From assembly GCA_003550325.1 (NCBI GenBank), contig QKWP01000621.1:1-64000 (forward strand): a DNA stretch of 64,000 nucleotides. The letters run 5' to 3'. Below the pieces are notes generated by a model. The model was not told the origin of the DNA. It did no database searches and saw only the letters and a list, made by a program, of their open reading frames with translations. A program made the translations under genes and the position numbers. Below are positions 51,964-61,959 of this stretch, piece by piece (position 1 is the stretch's first letter; every line of letters begins with the position of its first letter). The DNA comes from Gigaspora rosea. Lineage: Eukaryota; Glomeromycota; Glomeromycetes; Diversisporales; Gigasporaceae.

Positions 51964-53694
51964 ATATGTTATGTGTCACTTCACAATTCATGTCAATTTA
52001 AAATGACACATATCAATTTAAAATGATTAAAAAATTGCAAATTGACATATGTCAAATCATAATTAATATTTTCACTCCGGCTCCGACCCTTCCGACCCAG
52101 TCATGTACAACGTAATACAAACAGAGATCACATGACTTTTGGTTTCTTACACTTTGACCAATGACTAGGTTATACGAAATCCGTGTCACGTGATCCGTAC
52201 AACAATAATCGCCCAATCAAAATTTGAACCTGAAGTAGATTCAAATTAAACTACAAAATAAGCTACCCACAATTGACAATAGTCGCTACATAGTAAAGTC
52301 CAAATTCTATGATGTAAATCGATTAAAATCGATTAAATAACCTTATTTGGAAGAACAAAATACACATACTGTAAAATTTTTAGTGAAATTGGTGAACATT
52401 TTATTAATTGACGTTTAACTTTTACATTCAATAAAAAAATTAAAATTTTTTTTAAAAAAATATATTTGACGAACGTAAAAGTTAAAAGTCAAATAATAAA
52501 ATATTCACCAATTTCGCTAAATATTTTACTGTATGTGTATTTTGTTCTTCCAAATAAGATTATTTAATCGACTTTAATCGATTTGCATAGTAAAATTTGG
52601 GCATTACTATGTAGCAACTACTTACAATTGCTAAAAAACCAAAGAGGTTTTTTAACAATCACAAGTAGTTACTACATAGTAAAGTCCAAAGTTTACTATG
52701 CAAATCGATTAAAGTCGATTAAATAATCTTATTTGGAAGAACAAAATACACATACAGTAAAATATTTAGCGAAATTAGTGAACATTTTATTATTTGACGT
52801 TTAACTTTTACGTTCGATGAAAAAATTAAAATCTTTTTTAAAAAAATATATTCGCGAAAGTAAAAGTTAAAAGTCAAATAATAAAATGTTCACCAATCTC
52901 ACTAATCATTTTACTACATGTGTATTTTCTTCTTCCAAATAAGGTTATTTAATCGACTTTAATCGATTTGCATAGTATAATTTGGACTTTACTATGTTAC
53001 AACTACTTGCGATTGTTAAAATACCTCTTTGGTTTTTTAGCGATCATAAGTAGTTGCTACATAGTAATGTCCAAATTTTACTATGCAAATCGATTAAAGT
53101 AGATTAGATAATCTTATTTGGAAGAACAATTACACGTGCAGTAAAATTTTTAGCGAAATTGGTGAATATTTTATTATTTGACTTTTAACTTTTACGTTCG
53201 TCGAATATATTTTTTTAAAAAAAATTTTAATTTTTTTATTGAATATAAAGTTAAACGTCAAATAATAAAATGTTCTCCAATTTCACTAAAAATTTTACTG
53301 TGTGTGTATTTTGTTCTTCCAAATAAGGTTATTTAATCGATTTTAATCGATTTGCATCATAGAATTTGGACTTTACTATGTAGCGACTATTGTCAATTGT
53401 GGGTAGCTTATTTTGTAGTTTAATTTGAATCTACTTCAGGTTCAAATTTTGATTGGGCGATTATTGTTGTACGGATCACGTGACTCAGATTTCGTATAAC
53501 CTAGTCATTGGTCAAAGTGTAAGAACCAAAAGTCATGTGATCTCTGTTTGTATTACGTTGTGCATGACTGGGTCGGAATGGTCAGAGCCGGAGTGAAAAT
53601 ATTAATTATGATTTGATATATGTCAATTTGCTATTTTAAATCGACATGTGTCATTTTAAAATTGACATGAATTGTGAAGTGACACATAACATAT
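51964..53694. mobile_element. 1.73-kb giant foldback element
   Basis: Ends ATATGTTATGTGTCACTTCA and its inverse mirror each other. Mirror homology continues through CCGGCTCCGACC/GGTCAGAGCCGG and GATCACGTGA/TCACGTGATC blocks for ~650 bp. The centre holds two further palindromic ~350-bp modules (CTACATAGTAAAGTCCAAAT ... TTTGGACTTTACTATGTAG). The module resembles the interior of the MITE at 35153 (TAGTAAAGTC, AATCGATTAAAGTCG, ATAAGCTACCC). No coding. Confidence 0.8.
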
Positions 53695-53924
53695 GTAGAT
53701 TATTTTTATTATGCTAATTATGACTCTACTATATGAATCAGATTACACAACATATCTACAAAGAGTAAGTTATACAAAAATAAATATAAAATTATAAAAT
53801 ATCACTTACACTGTTTTATCAAAACAAGTTCAAAAAGACCCTTTTTACAAATTTGGTATGTTAAAAATTTATTTGCAAAGTTAATATATTTTGTGGGTAA
53901 TAAAATTTGATTTACCTGGTATTC

Positions 53925-53948
53925 TATCAGTATTCTAGAATACTGATA
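53925..53948. other. Perfect 24-bp palindrome
   Basis: TATCAGTATTCTAGAATACTGATA without loop, in gene-free DNA. Could be a protein-binding dyad or a MITE remnant. Confidence 0.6.
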
Positions 53949-53984
53949 TGCAAATCGTATATATTTTTGATATAAATACTGATA

Positions 53985-54148
53985 TAGCCAACTCTTTCTC
54001 TAACGAACCTAAACTCTAGACATAATGAACTAAATTTTATATTAGTTCAATATAATTATGTTTTTTTTTAAGAAGACATATTAATTTTATATAGTGAACT
54101 TTTATGTTTAGAATTATTAGTTCATTATCAGTTATATGGAGTTGACTA
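53985..54148. mobile_element. ~164-bp MITE with TA flanks
   Basis: Ends TAGCCAACTC and, inverted, TAGTCAACTC, flanked by TA on each side. Interior AT-rich with inverted AGTTCA/TGAACT blocks. Tc1/mariner-type by its flanks. Confidence 0.55.
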
Positions 54149-54319
54149 TATAACTTTTATACAAATACAATATACATTAATAAAAATGACTTATACGCAT
54201 TATTAGAAATTATATTTATATTTTATATCATATTTATATAAAAACTAGTTTGGTGCAATATATCGATAGTAATCCTGTAACAAAATAACGGTTTTTATTC
54301 TAAATTATAAATATTTTAG

Positions 54320-54640
54320 AAAATGAATAAATGGTATTATAAACTTGTTTCGGAAGAATATAGAAGTATATTCAATGGACAATAATTCAAAGAGATAATA
54401 AAAGTATAATCGTTCATGAAATTTTATACGAATTAGAAGTTTTAGACCTTCATAAAGTCCTTACACCAGTTATAACACGAGTTAATAATGAAAATCCTAA
54501 TGCAAATGAACTTGCAGGATATTATGCATATCTACCTTCAAAAAAGATGAAATAATATGGGTACCTTTATTACACAGATATACTGTATATACAACATTAA
54601 TTATAATTTTTTTAAACTTTCTATTATGAAAGATACAAAC
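54320..54640 (+). pseudogene. Unrecognised coding-like remnant upstream of the LINE
   Basis: Pieces MNKWYYKLVSEEYRSIFNG and HEILYELEVLDLHKVLTPVI, TRVNNENPNANELAGYYAYL, then WVPLLHRYTVYTT occur in different frames. The composition is gene-like, but no family is recognised. The LINE begins shortly after. Confidence 0.35.
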
Positions 54641-54727
54641 TGTCAATAATTTACCAATAGTATTTTTATGTGAAAGATGAAACCTTTAAATTATTAAAGA
54701 ATAGCGAACAAAATAATATTTGTTTTA

Positions 54728-55777
54728 AGACCAAATTGGAAAAACTCAATCAAAACATCTTAACGCAACCGAATATGGTACAACAGACTATGGAATAGAA
54801 GAATTGAAAACCCAAAGAGAGAATACCAAGACTGAAGAAAAGCAATCTAATTCTGTCCAAACCCACATTCCTATTCAGGAGTTAACGGATTTAGAGATAC
54901 AAGAACAAAAAAAAGTTACAAGAGAAGCTTCTTCTTCAAGCAAATTTAAAACCAAAATTAAATGTACAGTTTGGGATATTTCTAATGAGACATTTGCAGC
55001 GAGAGTAAGAAGAAGTCTTAACTTTTTTGGAAGAACAACTATACAAGGCACAATGGCAAATAGGAAAACCAAAGCTATATTTGTTGAAGTCATACAAAAA
55101 ATGAAAAAAGAGAAAAGCATCTTCAAGAAGCATGGAGTATTCACTTCGAAGAAGAGAAGATGTTTAGGCTCACACAAGGAAGATACGATAAGGAAACACT
55201 GGTGGAGAGAAGCAGGTACAAGGCAGTAGTCAAAAACCTTCCCAAAACAGAAATAGAAAGTGCCCTCCTTCGACAACTAAAACAAATCGGTGCCAAGGCA
55301 GTGTACATATCTTCAAATAGAAATAACAACCAACGAGGAGCGGCGTGCATCTATTTTAAAACACAAGAGGACTTAACCAACGCAATCAAAAACCCAGTTT
55401 GGTATTATAACATTAAACTTAACTGGGCAATACTGGAAGAAACCCAGAATCAAACAGAGAAAAACCCTCCAAGGAAACTCAATAAGGAAGAAGTCCCTCC
55501 TAAAAACGTCATTAAGCGACAAGTCCTAGAATCCTTAAATAAAGAAAATAGCCGATTAGTTTCACATACTTATAGAAGTAGCGGTAGTAACACTAACAAC
55601 AAAGCAAATTACCATCAGTTGTCTGCTAGTACAACTAAGGATGGAACAAACACAAGAAGAAGCAGTATATCTAGAGGACCATTCCAAGAAAGGTTTAACA
55701 AACATCATTTAGAAAAAGAAAGTCAAGCAGACATACTTAAAGAAATTCTGGAAAGACTCACGTCAATTGAGGAATAG
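54728..55777 (+). pseudogene. LINE ORF1 with tandem RRM-like domains
   Basis: ORF1 proteins bind the element RNA. The first RRM-like domain is KIKCTVWDISNETFAARVRR through AIFVEVIQKMKKEK. The second is SRYKAVVKNLPKTEIESALL through GAACIYFKTQEDLTNAIKNP and IKLNWA. A Lys/Pro-rich linker and a C-terminal helix ADILKEILERLTSIEE follow. No ATG is visible in frame before 54804; the frame is open from about 54728, so the N-terminus may be missing. A frame change lies near 55130 between the two domains. Confidence 0.75.
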
Positions 55778-55828
55778 TACAAAATCAATTGTCCTGATCG
55801 TTCCTAATTTGCCGCACCAGTTGAACTA

Positions 55829-58800
55829 ATGGATCGAGACCAACAGGTGGGTTGGTCTCTAACAAGCGAACTCTCAAATCCACTACACGCATCCAGAATA
55901 GTATTCAAGATAGCGACACACAACATTAATGGACTTAAAGCGAATAGTCAAAAAATGAATGCGTTACTAGAATGGGCAGAGCAGAAGAGTTTAAACATTT
56001 TAGGGATTACAGAAACAAAAATTACAAGTAAAGAAGGGTTTTTCTTGCTGAGAAATAGGAATAACTTTACTGGTTTCTGGTCGGATTGTAGCAGTGGTAA
56101 AAAGAAGGGCTCAGGAGTAGGCTTACTCCTCAGTAAGGATTTAAGTATACATGCAGGCAAAGTTATTAAACACAATGAATATTTGCTAGAGGTACACCTC
56201 TTTTTCAAGCGTTCAGATATCACTATCTTGACAGTTTACATCCTCCCAAATGACAAACCCCTAGCAAAAACGATCCAACAGGAAATAGTTAAGGCATATA
56301 TGAATAGAGGAAAGGACTCCTACTTTATAATTATGGGGGACTTCAATCATATACCAATAAGGATTTAGATAAGCTGGCACGGAATATAACATTGTTAAAC
56401 AAGCAACTGCCGCTTTATAGATGGTTCTATAACCAGAAACTCCAGGATTCATTCAGAATTATGAACCCACAGGTCAAGAAGTTTACATGGTCGAACGGTG
56501 AATCCAGCTCTAGAATAGACCAGATCTGAATAGAAAGTAACTTGAGCAATAATTTAGTATCAGCAAAAATTTACGAAATGTCAACTTGCACAGGAAGTGA
56601 CTATAATGCATCTTCAGCCACAATTTTCCTGGAAAGGAAGGGAATTATTCAATCAGTAAATAGGAAAGGTAATACTAATCACTATCTACTCTTCCGTTAC
56701 GACCAGATGACAAAAGAAAAGTGAGAAAACTATGGTAAAGACCTAGAAAGATTTCTAAAGAACAGACCCAGTATCTAACCTCTTCTCAAGGACAACCTAG
56801 AATTACTTCTCGAGTCAACGGATACATAAAAGTTAAACAGAATATGGGAATCTCTGGAAAAGGCATGCTATATGCAGCACGGAAGAACATTCCCTACAAG
56901 AAACTAAAAGGAGGGTCCCCAAACAGACCAGGGTCTGACACGGACAACAAACACAGTGCAAGTGCAATAATAAAGAAAGTTGTAATCTTTCTTAGTAGAA
57001 TATATAAAGCACTTAAACGTTATCTCAAAGCTACCAAATTAGCAAGCCTACCGGAAGATATAATATTAGATTTCAATCAACAAGTAAAAGAAATTAACGA
57101 GAAATACAGTTTGGAAATTTTTCTGAATAGAAACTTTTTAGCAGAAGATACTCTGGCTGAAATAAAAGGATGGTGGTTCATCCTAAACAAGCGGTGGGCT
57201 CTAGAAATTCAAAAAGAAAAGACGAAGCAGATTGAAAATTTCGTGAATTAGCGATGTGAAATAATCAGAAATGAACAAGGAAGAATGTTACGAAGCCTAC
57301 TCAAAAAGCCTTTTTGCAAGGTCTCGATTGACAGAGTGCTGGATAATGTAAATGAAGAGCGTTCTCTTGCAATAGACTCATTAGAAGCACTTTCAAAAAC
57401 AGAGGCCCACTTCCAGCAACAGTTTGTGAAAAGAAAAACAAAACTTGAGCAAATGTCTGAAGATTGGAAAGACATATATAGCCCAATTAAATGGATCAAA
57501 GAGAACTGGTACAAACCACTCGATCAGGAAATTTCAGACTCAGAATAGAGCTTAATGCTAAGTGAACTTAAAAGCAATACAGCGCCGGGAATTTCAGAAA
57601 TCAGCTATACACTAATTAAAAATGCAGCACCAACAACATACAGAATCTTTAGAAAATTCGCAGATTTATGTTTAGCATCGGGGCTGATCCTAGAAAGCTG
57701 GAAAAAAGCACAAATTTATCCTATTTCAAAGGAGCCAGAATGGGACTTTAGTTTAAGCTCAGTGCGCCCAATAGCTTTACTAGAAACCTTCTGCAAATGT
57801 GTTACCAAAATTCTAACCAGAAGGCTCACAAGAATTCTAGGAGAAAAAAAATTTTAAAGGGGCCAAACTTTGCTGGCCTTACAAGAGAATCGACTTCAGA
57901 ACCAATCCACCTTCTAAATACTTTAATTGAAGTGGCGAAAGAACAAAACAAAGAAATCTGGGTCCTACTACAAGACATGAAAAAGGCCTTTGACTCAGTT
58001 CCTCTGGACTCTCTTCTCCTGGCTCTTAAACGAATTAAACTACCAGAAAAAACCTGTGCCTTTATCCTAGGCTTATTTCAACAAAGGAAAGTTAAAGTAA
58101 TTAAAGCTTTCGGACACACGAAGAAGATCTGTGCTTTTGACGGAATAGATCTGGGAGAGGTCCCCCCAATCATTTTGTGGATCTTCTACGATCCTCTATT
58201 ATTCAAAATTCAAAATTCAAAACATCTTGGTTTCACCTTCGAGTTATCGGAGCCCACGGATCTAAACCAAAACAAACTCACTTCTACTTATTTCCGTCAA
58301 GCAGTCATTGCCTATGCAGATAACACAACATGGCTAGCTAACTGTAAAGAACAACTCGAAGAGACCCTCAGGATAGCCGAAGACTTCTACCGTCTTAATG
58401 ACATTCAAATTAATACGGCAAAGTCCAAATTACTTGTAATCAATTCAGCACTCAAACCAGAAGACCGGGCAGTTTACTTTCTACAAAAGCGAGTGCAGGC
58501 AGAAAAAAAGCGTACACTTATTGGATTTTTAGGAGTTTGGCTAAGTGAGAAGGCGCAGGACATGTTAACCAAGAATATGGCCAAAGGGGTCGTTAGAAAC
58601 TTTATAAAGTCAATTAGCTGAAAAAAATTGACTTTAAGCCAACTCATATACATAAACAATATGTGTTTAATACCTAAGTTGAGTTACATGCTCCAAATAT
58701 CTAAGCTTCCCAAAAGTGGTCTTTCTCAGATACATCAGCCTTTCATTAAATTAATTAAAAACAAGTTCGATCTTCCAAGAGCAATTAGCAATCATATAAT

Positions 58801-61239
58801 TTCTCACAGAAACATTGGTAACTGCAAAGTTCTGTGGCAGGAGTTACTAATAAACCAAATCACAAGCCTACAGATTAGAATTAACACAAGGAAAGCAGGA
58901 AGTGATCTCGCAAAAGCAAGACTCAAACAAGGGTGTTTTGCAGCAGGACTTACATCAAATCTGTAGCAGGAAAATTTACAACCTAGTGATTTGAAGATCT
59001 GGCAACACAACCTGAACTGTCAAATCATTTACAAGGCAAAGGAGCTCAACCTAACCATAAGATACGAGCCAATCTTCTGGCAAATTCACAGGACAGGCCC
59101 ATGTTTTCGTGAGATTTTAGAGCCAAAGCTCTTCATAAAGGCATACAGAAGCCTCCAAAGTCTAGGTCTCTTTCATTTAAACCAAGTAATAAGCAAGAAG
59201 GGCACAAAACTCATGACGTGGAAACAAATAAAATTTATCAGAGGAAGTTCATGTAAAGGCAAAGTAGCGGCATGGTTTAGATTAATTGAAAGGAAATGCT
59301 TTAATAATCCTCTGGACAGAAGAATTAGGAAATTTTCTTTACATCTGACCCTAATGTTATGTCTATTACGCCCAACAAAGCAAGCATCAAAAAAGTTAAT
59401 AGAGTGAAAGATTGGGTGCTTACAGAAGACAAAGAAAATGGTATGAATGTTAGGTTCATTATTAAAAAAAGGAAAAAGAAATTTTAACGGAACATTGGCA
59501 GGACAAAAATTTAGTTTTAAAGAAAGGAAAAACAGAACAGGTACTCGAAAAATGCAGTGGTTGTGAGCTAAACTCACATGGTGGAAAGGAAGACTGCCTC
59601 AGTTGGCTACAGAAAAAAGCATCCAAGACGTTTTTCCCAAAATTCAAACTGTAGTGAACCAAAAAGTGTTACTGGTTCCCAAAGAAGTAATAGCCAGAAG
59701 GAAGTCTGAAATGGTGGATGTCTCAGACTTTAGCTTTTTGGACCTGCAGATAACAATTGAAGGCTCTTTGGCCAGGCACCTAATCAAGTCTCAAGTCTTT
59801 AACGACATATTATCTGCAGACCTATTGAATGCATTAGAACAAAATATAATAAATAGAAAAGAGGTTAAAAAATTTTACACAGATTGCTCCCTCTCTAGAC
59901 AGCAGTGACAGAGCACTATGGGAGCAAGTTGGGTTCAAATTAGTTTAGAACAGAATGTAGCTATAGCCAAAGGTAGTAATAGACTTAGTTTATGGCCTCA
60001 TCTACAAAGCCCAAAACTATTGCAATCTGGTTAGCCCTTTTAACGGTTCCAGTTAATAGTAAAGTAGTAGTTTGTACAGATAGCACAGCGGCAATTGCCA
60101 GTTTACAGAATTTGGAAAATAAAGTTAGAGTAAATAGGTGGCATAAGGAAAAAAATTATTTTTGGGTTTCTAAGATAGTTAATGTGATTAAGTCTAAGCA
60201 GATTGAACTTGTTCTTGAAAAAGTCAAAGGTCACAGCGGTGATAGGTGGAATGACGTTGCAGATCATCTCGCGAAGAAAGCACTTTCGTCACCAATAACT
60301 CTGGCCTAATCAAGTCAAGGACTCAAGATTTGAGGCACTTCTCTTTTGGAAAGACTTTAAAGTAGAGAAGCCAACAAGAAGCTTCTTTAAACAGGTTTTC
60401 GAACTCCAAAATGGGGCAGGATGGTTCTGCACAAAGGTGGTATCTAAATTAGAAGATGATCGCTCCAACAGAAATTTTAATTGGCCTTCCTATTGGAAAC
60501 AAATCAAAAGACAAAGTGGAGTTTGTTGCACATCTTTGAAGCAAAGTAAAAGACTAGCTCTTCGTATCAAAGCCTTAGCAGAATCGCTCCCTGTACTAAC
60601 AGAATTAAAAAGAAGAAGGCCAAATCTCTACACATCGGATCACTGTACTCTGTGTGAAGACGGGGAAAAAGAAACTCAAGAACATCTGGCGGAGTGTAGT
60701 GGTCAAGAGTTCCAATAGTACAATATTGAAGATGTAGTTTCAGAGTTGTGTTAGAAAAAACTAGAGTCAGATTCCAAGTTTAAGTTCAAAAAAGAAGTTT
60801 TAAGAAGAATTATTTTCAGAAGTAGCAAGGAAGAAAACCTCCAGTCAAGAAAGAACATAATCAAAGGCCTATTACAAGAAATGACAGTTCTTAATATGAC
60901 AAACCTTCTGAGCTCAAAAAAAGCAGCTTTAGAGATTTTGGACTACTCTATAACACTCACCTGGAACCTTTTCTACGACTTTATATGGAACCCCATTGCT
61001 TGGCGGTATCGGAATTGGAGAAGTCAATCGGAATCTCGAGTCGTGACAAACGGAGGAGCTCCGCTCCAGACTCAGGTAAAAACGTGCCTTTGGGATCGAA
61101 GAATAGAAGTCGTGGTAACCTAGCTCAAGAAAGAAAAGCTTTAAAGAAGGATAAGGAAGAGAAAATTCACGAAGTATGGAACGAAACAATTTTGTATCTG
61201 ATCCAATCAGGTGAAATCCCCTTTTGGACCTCCTTTTGA
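55829..61239 (+). pseudogene. LINE ORF2: APE endonuclease, RT, RNase H, zinc finger
   Basis: APE-type EN (55900-56620): THNINGLKANSQKMNALLEW, GITETKIT and MGDFNH. The catalytic SDH reads SDY (GSDYNASSA, about 56595). RT (57570-58640): SNTAPGISEISYTLIKNA, DMKKAFDSVPLDSL, and AYADNTTW in place of YADD (about 58312-58335), so the second catalytic Asp is Asn. RNase H (59870-60300): FYTDCSL, STKPKTIAIWLALL (Lys where Glu is expected), VVCTDSTAA and KVKGHSGDRWNDVADHLAKK. Zinc finger CTLCEDGEKETQEHLAEC (60648-60701). Stops lie at 56527 (TGA), 56722 (TGA), 57546 (TAG), 57249 (TAG), 58618 (TGA), 58965 (TAG) and 60716 (TAG); frame changes lie near 56350, 56780, 57850 and 61000. Confidence 0.85.
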
Positions 61240-61385
61240 TAGGGGCTAATTCAGACTCTAACTCTTCAGAGAGTTGGTGCGATGGGTTGCATTTGGGTAA
61301 CTCTACTCGGATGATGTCAGGCTTTGTTTATTCTTAGAAATGTATTGTATTTAAATTGTTAAATATATAATAAAGCTAAGAGGTT

Positions 61386-61900
61386 GAGTCACTGTGAGAC
61401 CTATCAAAAGGGAAAAAAATATTTGTTTTAAGATGTGCTTTAGTAAATATAATTGGTCCAAAAATTGTTCTCCCATATGGTATTTAGAATTTTCGAATAA
61501 AGATAATATTCAGTATCTACAAGAAATAATAATACAAAAATATTCAAATCTTTTTAATCACTATTTGCAAACTATAAAAGCATTTAATGCAGAAAAACTT
61601 TAAAAAATTCTCTTACCTGTGTGAAGTATCAATTACTAACAGTTATGAAAACAGAAGAGACCCTATAAGAAAAGGCGTAATGTTCAATAAGTCTGAAAAA
61701 TATTTATCACCTCAAGAAACTCAAGCCATAATAGTTGAATATAACACAATTAAGAATGAGTTAAAGAATGCCAAAAAAACCATAACACAATTAAAAGATA
61801 AAATTACCAAATTAACAAATTTACCTGATCAAAATATAGTTTTATCCCAAAATGAAATACTGCATACAACTATCAACAATTTAATTGAAAAATAGAAACT
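61386..61900 (+). CDS. Two overlapping unrecognised short frames
   Basis: 61394-61603 encodes CFKMCFSKYNWSKNCSPIWY and a helical end. 61587-61895 encodes SYLCEVSITNSYENRRDPIR and a coiled coil EYNTIKNELKNAKKTITQLK. They lie just upstream of the Mutator-like relic in the same direction and may be its 5' part or an unrelated gene split by a frame change. Confidence 0.35.
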
Positions 61901-61959
61901 TGGCATGACATTACTTGTAGATATAAAAATATACTTATCATTGGCTTTTGAATGACCAT

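Larger units (their letters stand above)
54728..61385 (+). mobile_element. LINE (EN-RT-RNase H type), almost full length, dead
   Basis: Two ORF regions, ORF1 (54728-55777) and ORF2 (55829-61239), are followed by a ~145-bp 3' region ending near AATAAAGCTAAGAGG. The order EN, RT, RNase H, C-terminal zinc finger is as in the I/Tad-type LINEs of fungi. No poly(A) tail or target duplication is evident. GC content is clearly higher than in the surroundings. The 5' end is not sharply defined. Catalytic residues of EN and RT and many Trp codons are changed, so it cannot move by itself. Confidence 0.9.

Noticed and set aside
44755-58620. In-frame TGA codons in the Merlin relic, the coiled-coil gene at 51174 and the LINE, suggesting TGA read as Trp
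   Set aside because: TAG occurs at equivalent Trp sites in the LINE, TGA aligns with Ser or Leu in paired host copies, and TGG is used normally nearby. Transition-type decay explains it better. No tRNA evidence is available.
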